48,009 bases of DNA from a virus. The notes beneath the pieces are model-generated. The model had not been told where the DNA came from. It made no database searches and saw nothing but the letters and a program-made list of their open reading frames with translations. Positions 6,236 through 14,766 of the stretch are shown in pieces; position 1 is the first letter of the stretch; the number at the start of each line of letters is the position of its first letter. The position numbers and the translations under genes are program-made. The stretch lies in the IMG/VR virus record IMGVR_UViG_3300050821_003180, positions 1 through 48,009 of that record; one strand, written 5' to 3'.

Positions 6236-8935
6236 TTACTTCTTGCTCGGTTGCTGCTTGGCCACATTAGCCGCTTGCTTGGCCTGCTGTTCGCGCTGGG
6301 CTGCTGCATTTTGCTGCTGCGCGGCCAAATCCTGCGCGTGGTGCTGATCTTGCTGCTGACGATCCAAATGTCGATGCTGCGAGTCGATATTCTGCTGGCG
6401 CGTCTGCAACAGCGTATCGACTGGCATATGCGTAACGCTACCATCCTCATTCTGCGTGATCGCGGTGTTCAGTGCGATCTCTTGCTGAGCATCGACCCCA
6501 GCCTTTTCTGCGTTGCCGGTGCGGGTAGCAGCCAGATTCGCGTAGAACTTCTCTTTCTCCCACGCAAGATTTTGAGCCGATTCCTGCGTCTGACGTTGAG
6601 CCAGCAAGTTTTCGCGGAACAGCGCAATCTCCTTTTCTTGCTGCAAACGCTGTTGCTGCATCTGCTGCTCGAACTGGAATTTTTGCTGTTCCATCTGCGT
6701 ATCGTGCTGGAACTTCGCTTGGTCCAATTGTTGCTGACCTTGCACCTTGACCATGTCCGGCGTCGGTGGGGGCGGCGGCGTCGGAGTTCCCGGAGGGGGA
6801 GGTGGCGGCGGCTGCGTCAGGAATTGATCCGGGCTACCGATCTGCATGGCTTCGCAGAGTTCTTTCGCTGCATTGTAAATATTTTGCGGCGTGACGATGC
6901 CAAGCTGGCCTTGCATCAGCAATTGCATAACTTGCATGAACTGCTGGATCAGCATAGCCTTTTCACCCATATCGCCGGTGCCAAGGCCAACCTTCACCTT
7001 CATATCAAACTGCGTATTCCAGACCTCAGGATCAACATCGACCCAGCTTCCGTTCAACTGGAAGGTCATTCGGCGGTCTTGATGCTTCACCAACTCACGT
7101 TGGATCAGGCGAACAAGCTCTTTCACGCCGGTCTCAGCAAAAATCCGTGCAATGAGCTTGGTGCGGAGGTCAGCCCGCTGCGTCACACCCTTATAGGCAG
7201 TGGCGGTAGGATTCAGGAAGTCAGCATCCGTACCTTGGCTATACTTGGTAACCCCCGTCTTTTCTTGACCCGAGGCATCAAGGTATTCCAGAAGTTGGTA
7301 AGCGCCTGCGCTATCAGCCATCCCTTGCTGAAGCATCCCCACTGATTGCGAACTCTTGACCCGCACCACGCCACCCGGCCGATTGGTGAGCAAGTCATCG
7401 ATATTCACCTGTCCTTCAATAGCCCACGTGCGGCCATTGACTTGCACGTTCATATTGTCGACCAAAGCGCGCAAAACGCCTGTTTTGGCCAACTGGAGCG
7501 GCATGCCAAGTTCTGCAATCGAACGGCCATAGAACAGACCCGGGATCGGCACCGGGCAGAGCGCAGCGAATGGAGGCCCTTCAACGACTACGTTTTCCAG
7601 AAGCGCATTACCAGCACGCGTAATCTTCCGCCATTCAGAGAATCCGTCGCCGTCGCAATCGATAGGCAGGTAGCACTCGTAGAGGAATACCTTACGCTGA
7701 CTCTCGTCACCGTAATCTTCGACTTCTTGTGGCTTGTATACCGTTTGAAGACTTTCACGGGCATACATAACCTCCGAATTCTGTACCGTCTCAGCAAGCG
7801 GATCGCTCGATAGCTGATCCACGTCGAACATTTCAGCGGAAGTATAAGTCGCACGGATTTCGCTGATTGTCTTGACCAAGCGATGAGCACAGAACCCATC
7901 CTCGATACGCCGTGAGCGTTCATCGATAAGGAAGTCTTCCGGGTTCATTGCTGAGATAGCAACGCGGCCCGACTTGCGCGAACGTAGCGCAATCACGTTA
8001 TGCAATTGCGGCAACTTGCTGAAGTCGATCTTCTGCGGCGGCTGCGGAGGCGGCAACGGCTGGGGCACTGCTTGCGGTGGTTGCTGGCGTCCAAAGGGTT
8101 GCGGAGGCGCGCCCGCTGCTGGCTCATTTGGATGAGCGGGAGGGGGAGGCGGCAGTTGACCGGGCTGGGGAGGTGCTGGCGGCGGCATCCCACCTGTAGC
8201 CACATATTGCTCAAGGGCTTGCCGATACTGCTCCATCGCTTGGTGAAACTGTTCGAGGGCCTGACGTTCGGCCATCGGATCGACGTAACTCGTGATTTTG
8301 GTTATTTCGATCTCGGGATTGTCCGACATTATGGCTAACTGCTCGTCGGTTATACCCTTGATATCGTGCCGAACCGTCTCGTCGAAATGCTCCCACCATA
8401 CCTTGGCTACGCCGACCTTATTCAGTAGCGAATTCTTGAACCAATCCAAGAAGAACTGGAAGCCCGGATTAACGTCATTGATGATATAATTCACCAAATG
8501 CGTCATCTGCTGCGCACCGGCCTCGTCACCCGGCTTGCGTGGGCCGAAACGCACGATATTGCCGGATGCAAAGAAAATCTCCATCAGCTGCGGCATCAGC
8601 CACTCGATCTGATCGGATACCGTGGTATCTACAATCTGCGAGCGTCCTTGAATGCCGGGAGGCGAAAGGTCGCCTTCAGGCAAGCCGAGGTAGAATTGCA
8701 TAGCCTTGGCTTGCGAGGTACTGATCTGCGAGCCCATCCAGTTGGTCGAATTCTGGATATGGCGTTGAAGGATAGAGTCGATTGTCGAGTCATCCATCAC
8801 CAAATCTTCATTGGTGTCATCTTCGCCTTGTACCTGAATTTCTTGCACAGGTACTCCTGGCTCAGGTACCCCAGCGGGCGATGAATCAGGATACATCGTC
8901 TGTTCAAACAATTCTTCCAAATCTTGCTGATCCAT
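6236..8935 (-). CDS. Portal protein
   Basis: An 899-residue protein of the large P22/SU10-like portal family. Family features: an acidic N-terminus, STNWMGSQISTSQAKAMQFY, QIVDTTVSDQIEWLMPQLMEI, and NSLLNKVGVAKVWWE (about residues 55-185); then the wing region, with a proline-rich insert (about 240-300), and the RADLRTKLIARIFAETGVKELV clip/stem region. The C-terminal 230 residues hold a second proline-rich stretch and a long Gln-rich coiled coil, as in the barrel of P22-type portals. Twelve copies form the DNA entry channel and TerL dock. It follows TerL by 9 bp. Ribosome site weak (AAGG). Confidence 0.85.
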   Translation of the reverse strand: MDQQDLEELFEQTMYPDSSPAGVPEPGVPVQEIQVQGEDDTNEDLVMDDSTIDSILQRHIQNSTNWMGSQISTSQAKAMQFYLGLPEGDLSPPGIQGRSQIVDTTVSDQIEWLMPQLMEIFFASGNIVRFGPRKPGDEAGAQQMTHLVNYIINDVNPGFQFFLDWFKNSLLNKVGVAKVWWEHFDETVRHDIKGITDEQLAIMSDNPEIEITKITSYVDPMAERQALEQFHQAMEQYRQALEQYVATGGMPPPAPPQPGQLPPPPPAHPNEPAAGAPPQPFGRQQPPQAVPQPLPPPQPPQKIDFSKLPQLHNVIALRSRKSGRVAISAMNPEDFLIDERSRRIEDGFCAHRLVKTISEIRATYTSAEMFDVDQLSSDPLAETVQNSEVMYARESLQTVYKPQEVEDYGDESQRKVFLYECYLPIDCDGDGFSEWRKITRAGNALLENVVVEGPPFAALCPVPIPGLFYGRSIAELGMPLQLAKTGVLRALVDNMNVQVNGRTWAIEGQVNIDDLLTNRPGGVVRVKSSQSVGMLQQGMADSAGAYQLLEYLDASGQEKTGVTKYSQGTDADFLNPTATAYKGVTQRADLRTKLIARIFAETGVKELVRLIQRELVKHQDRRMTFQLNGSWVDVDPEVWNTQFDMKVKVGLGTGDMGEKAMLIQQFMQVMQLLMQGQLGIVTPQNIYNAAKELCEAMQIGSPDQFLTQPPPPPPPGTPTPPPPPTPDMVKVQGQQQLDQAKFQHDTQMEQQKFQFEQQMQQQRLQQEKEIALFRENLLAQRQTQESAQNLAWEKEKFYANLAATRTGNAEKAGVDAQQEIALNTAITQNEDGSVTHMPVDTLLQTRQQNIDSQHRHLDRQQQDQHHAQDLAAQQQNAAAQREQQAKQAANVAKQQPSKK

Positions 8936-8944
8936 GATGTGGCC

Positions 8945-10234
8945 TTAGACGGTGGCTAGCTTCGGATAATTCAGTGGTCGACCCCATGAGCTATTAAGGC
9001 TACCCATGATTGCGGTTTGCATGATATTTGCGTGGACTCCAACATAGCGCACGCCATCTGCGCCGTGTGAGTGCTCATCGTGAATTGGATGGCCGTGCTT
9101 GTTTCGAGCATAGCGCTTCAAGTGCTCAATCAAGGGCGCGCAACGTATCTTATCGATATACATCTGCGCCATCAGTTCACGAGTTACACGAATGCCATTT
9201 TCGACTCCGATATTATCAACAATTTCAACCATCCATCCGTATGCTGACATGATTTCTTGTGGCGACAATCCTGTCTGCAAACTCTTATGGCGACCGTCAT
9301 GTGGTAAAACTATGATGCCATCTTGGTAATTTTTAAGGCGAAGTTCCTCGTCAAACCATGCGAGGGCTACCCGGTTATTTTCGAGATAGTCCAAAAGGCG
9401 GATATCGTCTTTGGTACGCTGCACTACCGTGCAGGTCATCGCGTCATTGAAGCCCAAGTCGAATACGAGGTAAATCTGAAGGTTCGGATCGAACGTCATC
9501 GGGCGAATACGCCCTGACGTTTCCATCGCCATGATCTCTTGGAAGTAAATTGCACCTTCCACGGCGGGGAGTGGCTCACCCAGCCAGATATGACGGTGCT
9601 TGACTGGATCACGCCCCTTCATATGCTGTTCTTCGAGTCGCAGCACTTCAGGGAACCACGGATTTTGATCGAAGTTGACGAAAAGATTTGCGCACATCGG
9701 CAAACCTTCTTTCACCACCATTTCATAAATTGGATCGGTCTCAAGTTCCGGATTCCAACTCATCCAAATTTGTGAATTATCCGCACGAATTGTCGGAAAA
9801 AGCATTTCGAACGATTTCCGCGAAACCGCTTGTGCTTCTTCAATCCACGCAATGTCGATATCGGCGAGCGACTTAATGGAGTCGATCGTTTCAGACGCGA
9901 GACCGCGGAAAATGAACGATCCGCCTTTCTTCGAACGTATTTCATTGCTAAGAATCTCGAACTGGCTCTCCAGTCCAAGTTCTCGAATCTCGTTGACGAT
10001 CGTCGCATAGACTGATTCACGGATCGACAATTGAACTTCACGTGTACAGAGGACACGGAGTTTCTCCACCGTCGAGCGCAGGACCAGAGCCCGCGCGAAA
10101 TTCTTGGTTTTACCCGAACCGCGGCCACCCCGTACGCTGATATAGCGCCACTGAGGCTCAAACAATACACTGCACCAAGCGGGCATTTGATTGCCCGACT
10201 TTTTTACCGGTGCGTTAGGCGGTCGAAGTTGCAT
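8945..10234 (-). CDS. Terminase large subunit
   Basis: A 429-residue packaging motor of the PBSX/Terminase_3 type. Walker A is GGRGSGKT (residues 36-43), Walker B is DIDIAWIEEA (about 125-134) with the catalytic Glu pair, and WMSWNPE follows as the coupling motif. The nuclease half starts at LVFDLGFNDAMTC (about 245), with the first metal-binding Asp, and continues through LPHDGRHK. ATP hydrolysis drives DNA into the prohead and the nuclease cuts the concatemer. Start at 10234 overlaps the previous stop (TAATG). Confidence 0.92.
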   Translation of the reverse strand: MQLRPPNAPVKKSGNQMPAWCSVLFEPQWRYISVRGGRGSGKTKNFARALVLRSTVEKLRVLCTREVQLSIRESVYATIVNEIRELGLESQFEILSNEIRSKKGGSFIFRGLASETIDSIKSLADIDIAWIEEAQAVSRKSFEMLFPTIRADNSQIWMSWNPELETDPIYEMVVKEGLPMCANLFVNFDQNPWFPEVLRLEEQHMKGRDPVKHRHIWLGEPLPAVEGAIYFQEIMAMETSGRIRPMTFDPNLQIYLVFDLGFNDAMTCTVVQRTKDDIRLLDYLENNRVALAWFDEELRLKNYQDGIIVLPHDGRHKSLQTGLSPQEIMSAYGWMVEIVDNIGVENGIRVTRELMAQMYIDKIRCAPLIEHLKRYARNKHGHPIHDEHSHGADGVRYVGVHANIMQTAIMGSLNSSWGRPLNYPKLATV

Positions 10235-10710
10235 TAGCTATACTGTGCGTCGGCCCACTTCACCCAGCCGTGCTTGACGTGGCGAAGCTCGCAGGTTTCG
10301 TATGTAAAGCAGGTTACGCCGCGCCAGATAGTATCAACGGCAATCCCACGAGGTTGCGGGTGGCGGACTTGGATAATCACGTCGCCGTGCTTCTGCACGA
10401 AACGGACCAGATCGCCCCATAGTGGAGCATCGCCCATCTCGAACTTTTCCGGCTCCGGTGCGGTCTTGGGTTTCGGCGGCGGCGCGAATGGGCTTGCCTG
10501 CTTCTGTACCTCGCCGCTGAAAGGAGATTCTGCTGCTCCTGCCGGATCGGAACCGGTAGGAGGGGCAAAACTCGGAGCAACATCGGGCATCTGCTCGAAT
10601 GCGTCAGCAGCGTCCTCAAGCAAAGGGTCCGCTGGCGGCTGGCCCCAAGGCACCTGTACCTGCGCCGGTTCGCCGGTTCGTTCAACTTTCTTGGTCATTT
10701 TGCTCACCAT
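10234..10710 (-). CDS. Hypothetical protein upstream of TerL
   Basis: A 158-residue protein: a Pro/Ala-rich disordered N-terminal half, then a folded C-terminal part (from about 95: DLVRFVQKHGDVIIQVRH...WRGVTCFTYETCELRHVKHGW). No family recognised. It overlaps the previous gene by 29 bp and TerL by 1 bp. Start uncertain: the ATG at 10698 has a slightly better upstream GGTGAG than the one at 10710. Confidence 0.65.
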   Translation of the reverse strand: MVSKMTKKVERTGEPAQVQVPWGQPPADPLLEDAADAFEQMPDVAPSFAPPTGSDPAGAAESPFSGEVQKQASPFAPPPKPKTAPEPEKFEMGDAPLWGDLVRFVQKHGDVIIQVRHPQPRGIAVDTIWRGVTCFTYETCELRHVKHGWVKWADAQYS

Positions 10711-10993
10711 TCATGCGACGTTCGAGTTCAAGCTGGCTGTGGGCCATCTTACCGGTGTCGATAAGAGATTTCAACACGCCAATGAACTCTTGCAGGCCGA
10801 GGGCACGCTGCCACAACAACTCGCGCGCTTCCCGGTTCGTTTCACCCAACCACTCATTCTGTACCCCATGCAGTAGACCATCGAGAGTCGACTTCACGAT
10901 AGTATTGTTCAGCAGCGCCGAGATTTCAAGACCGACACTCACTTCATGCCGCAACTTACCAATGCGGGCTTTGGTTTCGTCATCCATCACCAT
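10682..10993 (-). CDS. Hypothetical helical protein
   Basis: A 103-residue, mostly helical, charged protein (MVMDDETKARIGKLRHEVSV...). GAGGT precedes the ATG at 10993, and the gene overlaps its neighbours on both sides. Position between TerS-like and TerL suggests a packaging accessory role, but nothing in the sequence identifies it. Confidence 0.65.
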   Translation of the reverse strand: MVMDDETKARIGKLRHEVSVGLEISALLNNTIVKSTLDGLLHGVQNEWLGETNREARELLWQRALGLQEFIGVLKSLIDTGKMAHSQLELERRMNGEQNDQES

Positions 10994-11205
10994 TTACCTC
11001 GTAGGAAGTCAAAGAGGCCGCTGGCGATGACCACATAAGCGATCCCGGCAATGATGGCCGCGCAACCGAATCCAAGAATGAAGTTCATCTTACGGCTCCG
11101 TTCGACGGGCATCATTTCCATAGGACATGGTCCGTCTTCGCAAAAGAAAACGTGCCTAGCAGGATACTCTTTTACCCGCCCGCATCGAGTGCACTGATAG
11201 TTCAT
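10987..11205 (-). CDS. Small zinc-ribbon membrane protein
   Basis: A 72-residue protein beginning MNYQCTRCGRVKEYPARHVF, with CxxC at residues 5-8 and a second Cys pair further on (FFCEDGPCP), so a likely small zinc ribbon. A C-terminal membrane segment follows (FILGFGCAAIIAGIAYVVIA, about 42-61). The start at 11205 is chosen because its ATGA overlaps the stop of the 41-residue gene upstream; a longer open frame upstream is the shadow of that gene. Soluble zinc head facing the cytoplasm is likely. Function unknown. Confidence 0.6.
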   Translation of the reverse strand: MNYQCTRCGRVKEYPARHVFFCEDGPCPMEMMPVERSRKMNFILGFGCAAIIAGIAYVVIASGLFDFLRGKW

Positions 11206-11327
11206 ATCAGCCACCAAATCAGTAGCAATCCGAAACACCATTCGCCATGATCCGTGCAAATGAGCGCAACCGCGGCTGCAATCACGGCAACGATGACGAG
11301 CGCTAGAGGGAAGTCTTTCTGGTTCAT
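11202..11327 (-). CDS. 41-residue membrane protein
   Basis: A short gene, easily missed: MNQKDFPLALVIVAVIAAAV..., 41 residues, with a membrane segment at 7-23 and a hydrophobic, Trp-rich C-terminus (CFGLLLIWWLI). It overlaps the upstream stop by ATGA (11327-11324) and the downstream start in the same way (11205-11202). Both overlaps support it as a real coupled gene. No family known. Confidence 0.55.
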   Translation of the reverse strand: MNQKDFPLALVIVAVIAAAVALICTDHGEWCFGLLLIWWLI

Positions 11328-11890
11328 ACTGGATCCCAAGGCTTGCGCTGCTCGGGCACCCGTACGGTTTCCAGTTGCATATCGATGACTTCACCTACTT
11401 TGTCGGTAAGCTGGGCGTCGACCGTGGCACGAATCGGCGGCTGACCAACGAACTCGATGGTGAGCTTGGTCTGGATATCGCCACCGTCGAAACCGCCGAT
11501 CTCGGTGATCTGCTTGGCTTTACCGTGGGCACGGTCGAGGATGGCGTTGGCTGCTGCATTTCGGTCTGACCAGTTCGCGTCCTTGTCTTCCATGCACTCG
11601 ACCAGCGTAGCGAGTGCACGCAAGCTGAACATGCCAGCCATCTTGCGGATATCGACCCGGGCGACCTTATTCGGCGTGCCTTTCTGGCGACCGCCGGTCT
11701 TGGTACGCTTTTCGGATTGGTCTTCGTCGTTGTCTGCCGCGTTAGCGGCTTCCAGTTCTGCGAGGGCGGCGTTCATAGTCGGCGGGGCAAAGTTGGCTTG
11801 AAGAGTATGAGTCGGCATAACCCGATCTGCTGAGAGAACAGAGTTATCGTCCAATTCGGCGTTTGAGGTACGAGAAGTATAGTCACCCAT
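11324..11890 (-). CDS. Putative terminase small subunit / DNA-binding protein
   Basis: A 188-residue protein. The N-terminal 65 residues are Ala/Asn/Asp-rich and disordered; a basic motif KTGGRQKGTPNK follows (residues 65-76), then a helical part with the phrase WSDRNAAANAILDRAHGKA (about 107-125), both typical of small terminase-like proteins found before TerL. The small subunit recognises the packaging site. GGAG lies eight bases upstream of the ATG. It is the first gene of this overlapped set, separated from TerL by four small genes, which is unusual, so the call is tentative. Confidence 0.6.
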   Translation of the reverse strand: MGDYTSRTSNAELDDNSVLSADRVMPTHTLQANFAPPTMNAALAELEAANAADNDEDQSEKRTKTGGRQKGTPNKVARVDIRKMAGMFSLRALATLVECMEDKDANWSDRNAAANAILDRAHGKAKQITEIGGFDGGDIQTKLTIEFVGQPPIRATVDAQLTDKVGEVIDMQLETVRVPEQRKPWDPV

Positions 11891-11962
11891 GAGTTGCTCC
11901 AGTTGCTATATTTCTATCTTGGATTGTATCAGCAACTGAAGCACGGGCGATTCTGTAGCGAC

Positions 11963-12280
11963 TTAGCTACCCCATTCCTTCGCGGTGAATGCGTGGCCTG
12001 CGGAGGCCGCATAAACTGAGACGAGACCCGGATCGGCGTACTCAGGAATCATCAGAATTCCACCAGCCGCTGGAATCTGGATGCTCGGTTGAGCCGCCGC
12101 TGCGTCAGTACCAGTTACCGACTGAAAGCGCACCCACAGTACCTCAGTGGCATGCTGGTTCTGGATCAGAATACCGGTGCGATTATTGTTGATCGGCATC
12201 AACTGTTGAGCAGTTGCGGCGACCGCGATAGTACCAGAATGATCGGTCCAAGGAAAGACCGGAGGGCGATTGAGAGACAT
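11963..12280 (-). CDS. Hypothetical beta-rich protein
   Basis: A 105-residue protein with beta-strand pattern and many Ala/Pro/Gly (PINNNRTGILIQNQHATEVLWV, IQIPAAGGILMIPEY). This shape is common in small phage coat-attached or decoration proteins. The ribosome site GGAG is eight bases from the ATG. No exact family recognised. Confidence 0.65.
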   Translation of the reverse strand: MSLNRPPVFPWTDHSGTIAVAATAQQLMPINNNRTGILIQNQHATEVLWVRFQSVTGTDAAAAQPSIQIPAAGGILMIPEYADPGLVSVYAASAGHAFTAKEWGS

Positions 12281-12310
12281 GAGTGGCTCCAGAGTGGGCT
12301 TATCTCAGGT

Positions 12311-12339
12311 CTTATAGCAGAGTATGTGGTCAGAAGGAA
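12311..12339 (-). promoter_or_regulatory. Possible leftward sigma70-like promoter
   Basis: On the minus strand TTCCTT, a 17-bp spacer and TATAAG lie about 35 bp before the gene starting at 12280 and just after the 12.35-kb terminator. The -10 box is good (5/6) and the -35 poor (3/6). Confidence 0.4.
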
Positions 12340-12350
12340 CTTATAGGTAC

Positions 12351-12375
12351 AAAAAAAGCCCTGACGAATCAGGGC
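12351..12375 (-). terminator. Rho-independent terminator (leftward)
   Basis: GCCCTGA, loop, TCAGGGC with seven Ts in the leftward sense. It ends the transcript of the gene at 12405-13802 and separates it from the packaging operon. Confidence 0.88.
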
Positions 12376-12404
12376 AAAGATACAACCACTCAGGAGATAA
12401 ACTT

Positions 12405-13802
12405 TTACTTGCCGATATAGGCGACACCTAGCTTCTCGAGTTTCTTTTTGAGCTTAGTGATGGTTTTTTCGTTGGCTTCCAGTGCCGACTGCAACTTGGC
12501 GACCCGAGCAAGTTCGTCAGCAATGTTTTGCTTCTGCGTCTCGTACATGACGCCGAGCTTGGCGAACTTTTCGAGCCAGTCGGTGAGAGTATCGATCAGG
12601 CTTGAGACTCCACCCTGTTCCCAACCGTGCCTGATAGCAAGCGCTCGGATCGCACCGAGTTCTCCCTGTACTTCGCCAAGCAAGCGGTCAACTGTTGCCG
12701 CCGCCTGCGACTCATAGATTTGTGCCAAATCGTCGATAGCTTGACCCGGCTTTGAAACGTCGACGACATGTTCTGCCAAGTAATCTTCAAGCCACTGCAG
12801 GATCGGCTGCTTGCATTCGACGGACCAGCCATAGTTGCTCATCAGAGCGCGGAAGTCGCGGCCCCATTGTACTCCATGATAGGCATCTTCATGTTGCTTG
12901 GGCACAGGTTTGACCCAGTCCATGGTAGTACAGTCAAAAGAGAACTCGGCCTCGTGCAGCAGATCGGATGCACGCTTGTACTTATTGTAGAGCTTGGAAA
13001 CATCTGCGAATGCGGGCGTATGATACTCAGTTGCTATCCCTTCAGACTCATGCCCTTTTTGACCTGGTGCATAGCCCATTGCTGCGGCACAAATGCCAGC
13101 TATGCGCATGCGATAGAGTTCGGAGTGCTCCAGAGTATCAGGCTGTTCGAGCCAATCGTTCAACCACGAAGCCATGCTCTCGGTCATGCGCTGGAATAGG
13201 GTGGGCTCCATATTAAGGAACGGAACCTTCTGCATCATCTTGACGACTTCACCCAGCAACCATGTATTCCGGTGATGGCGAATTATTGGCGAAGTGGAGT
13301 AAGGCTCAAAGCCACTGCCTTGACTGGTTACATCGACGCCGATGACCCGACCCTCTTTGAGAGTGGCCGTTGTTCTAGGCTGGCTGGCCACATTGTCGAA
13401 TATTTGATGAAGTGGACTCGTAGCGCATGAGGGATTATACGGGCGTGCGCAATCTTCGGAGGTTTCGAGACTACCTAGCTCGCCGGTGAAGGCCCCACTG
13501 TTGAGTGAAGCGGAATTATCGCTTTTGGTATCGCTTTTGGTATCGCTTTTGGTTGCGAACGGATCGAATGGGCCGTAGTCGATATGGCACGTGCGGCCTA
13601 GCTGATTAAGCGGAGTGTCGGCTGGATTGATATTGTTGATGAGTTCGATGTTGATGGGAGAGCAGGTGGGTTGTTGAGTACCGTCATACTGGCGCACCTT
13701 CTGCATGGCGGCGTCGAACTCTGCTTCAGTATCGCCGCGAAGAGTCACATTGGCTTGCTGATCGTTGCCTAAGGGGAGCGTTGCGTAAATCTGGAAGTTC
13801 AT
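12405..13802 (-). CDS. Large hypothetical protein with C-terminal coiled coil
   Basis: A 465-residue protein. The ATG at 13802 is chosen because AGAGG lies seven bases upstream; an earlier in-frame ATG at 13838 lacks one. No catalytic family recognised. The middle has an Asp/Ser-rich linker with a tandem KSDT repeat, then a Trp-containing helical domain. The last 80 residues are a clear coiled coil (NIADELARVAKLQSALEANE...LKKKLEKL). It has its own terminator (12351-12375) and stands at the divergent control region, so it is expressed as a single gene. A structural or early regulatory role is equally possible. Confidence 0.7.
   Translation of the reverse strand: MNFQIYATLPLGNDQQANVTLRGDTEAEFDAAMQKVRQYDGTQQPTCSPINIELINNINPADTPLNQLGRTCHIDYGPFDPFATKSDTKSDTKSDNSASLNSGAFTGELGSLETSEDCARPYNPSCATSPLHQIFDNVASQPRTTATLKEGRVIGVDVTSQGSGFEPYSTSPIIRHHRNTWLLGEVVKMMQKVPFLNMEPTLFQRMTESMASWLNDWLEQPDTLEHSELYRMRIAGICAAAMGYAPGQKGHESEGIATEYHTPAFADVSKLYNKYKRASDLLHEAEFSFDCTTMDWVKPVPKQHEDAYHGVQWGRDFRALMSNYGWSVECKQPILQWLEDYLAEHVVDVSKPGQAIDDLAQIYESQAAATVDRLLGEVQGELGAIRALAIRHGWEQGGVSSLIDTLTDWLEKFAKLGVMYETQKQNIADELARVAKLQSALEANEKTITKLKKKLEKLGVAYIGK
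13517..13552 (-). repeat. Tandem 12-bp repeat, three perfect copies
   Basis: TATCGCTTTTGG three times in a row (13517-13528, 13529-13540, 13541-13552). On the coding strand it reads as the amino-acid repeat KSDT. In-frame, so copy-number change would not break the gene. Confidence 0.9.
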
Positions 13803-14126
13803 GTTGACCTCTGAGAGTGGAGTAGTTGAAGAGTGCACTGTTATACTTTTCTACCGTTGCACTAAAGGAAGTATAATCTAAAAATTGGAATTTTAAAAAT
13901 AAACAGGTACGAAAAAGTGGAGAAAGTGAACAGCTTGGAGTAGATTAGTATAAAAGTAAAAATCGTAGATTTTGTAGAAAGGTACCCGGGTACGATTAAA
14001 GGTACCCGTCTGGCTCAGCGCGGGGTGTGTAGGGGGTGCTTACGACAGTCGTCGCTGGGGATGGCGAGCGAGCTTGGCTTGCCGCGCGCCGCTCGAGTGA
14101 GGGCGCGCTGGCTGGGCTCGGCTGGC
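13803..14126. promoter_or_regulatory. Divergent control region between leftward and rightward modules
   Basis: No gene with a ribosome site found in these 324 bases. The left part (13850-13980) is AT-rich and contains TATAAT- and TATAAC-like boxes on both strands without a convincing -35. The middle holds the GGTACC repeats (13978-14008). The right part (14010-14100) is GC-rich. The GT/AC desert begins sharply at about 14100. This is the best place in the window for early and late promoters, and possibly a replication origin or physical end of the genome. Confidence 0.5.
13978..14008. repeat. Paired operator-like repeats around a GTACCCGGGTAC palindrome
   Basis: AAAGGTACCCG occurs at 13978-13988 and 13998-14008, exactly 20 bp apart (about two helical turns). 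The first copy overlaps a 12-bp perfect palindrome (13982-13993). Spacing and symmetry are those of a protein-binding site; the binder is not known. Confidence 0.55.
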
Positions 14127-14330
14127 TTAGCTTGCCTGATCCCTCATCATCCAGCCCACATCGGCTTGGCTAGGGCATCCAGCGGCGCGCCATGCTTGCT
14201 CGGGGCTCAGGCTATCCCAATGCTTCATGAAGGCCGCAAAGCTCTCAGCTGCTTGCGCCTCAAGGGCTGCTTGCTCGCGGCGCGCAATGATGGCGCGAAT
14301 GATCGGGAGGCGGCGCAGGATCGCTTTCAT
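14127..14330 (-). CDS. Small hypothetical protein in the desert, leftward
   Basis: A 67-residue basic helical protein (MKAILRRLPIIRAIIARREQ...). AAGGGG lies seven bases before the ATG at 14330, which decides the start. It contains one Val and no Thr, like its rightward neighbours, though it is read from the other strand. Ends SQADVGWMMRDQAS. No family recognised. It stands alone, leftward, at the left edge of the desert. Confidence 0.55.
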   Translation of the reverse strand: MKAILRRLPIIRAIIARREQAALEAQAAESFAAFMKHWDSLSPEQAWRAAGCPSQADVGWMMRDQAS

Positions 14331-14395
14331 TTCATTCCCCTTATCTATCCGGCCAGCGAAGCGCCAGCCCATGAGAAGAATATTAGATGAGGACG

Positions 14396-14430
14396 ATAGA
14401 CGCGTCTATTAGGGATTACCCTAGTAGACG
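14396..14430. promoter_or_regulatory. Nested palindromes, operator-like
   Basis: ATAGACGCGTCTAT (14396-14409) is a perfect palindrome; overlapping it, CGTCTATTAGGG-ATTA-CCCTAGTAGACG (14403-14430) forms a 12-bp hairpin with one G-T pair. TAGACG or its complement appears three times. Five of the few GT/AC steps in this part of the desert lie in this element, which suggests they are kept for function. An AT-rich tract and the first rightward desert gene follow. Confidence 0.55.
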
Positions 14431-14502
14431 AAAGCAATAATTTTTTATATTCTTCTATTCATGGATGCAGCAAGCCCGCTGCTGATTAATAGGAGAATCA
14501 AA

Positions 14503-14688
14503 ATGCTTCAAGCCTCTTTCCTTTTCATGGATGATTTTGGCAATGCAGAGCGCCCGATTATGCCGGGAAATTTTCTTCTCTCATGCGTCCGCTTCTGGCT
14601 TGATGGAATGATCGAGGGCATTAGCGAAGAATTGCTAGAAGGCCAAGCTGATGATTCATCGCTGCGCTTCTTTGGCCTGATTCAATAA
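14503..14688 (+). CDS. Small acidic hypothetical protein (desert)
   Basis: A 61-residue acidic protein, MLQASFLFMDDFGNAERPIM. An AGGAGAATCAAA leader fixes the start at 14503, not at the ATG further upstream. The same leader occurs before the next gene and, slightly changed, at 18.1 kb. One Val, no Thr. No family recognised. First gene of the rightward early block. Confidence 0.6.
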   Translation: MLQASFLFMDDFGNAERPIMPGNFLLSCVRFWLDGMIEGISEELLEGQADDSSLRFFGLIQ

Positions 14689-14766
14689 TCCCCTCTCAAT
14701 TGGCTTATCGGGCGCGCGGAGCGCCTTAAGCCATTAGAAGGCCCGATTAATTTTAGGAGAATCAAA

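Noticed and set aside
4721-7345. Long rightward open frames (476 and 389 codons) opposite the scaffold and portal genes
   Set aside because: They are antisense shadows of GC-rich genes: no ribosome site, Arg/Leu/Cys-rich nonsense composition, and the leftward frames have clear family matches.
13517-13552. Iteron-type origin repeats
   Set aside because: In-frame inside a coding region and only three copies; no AT-rich unwinding element beside it.
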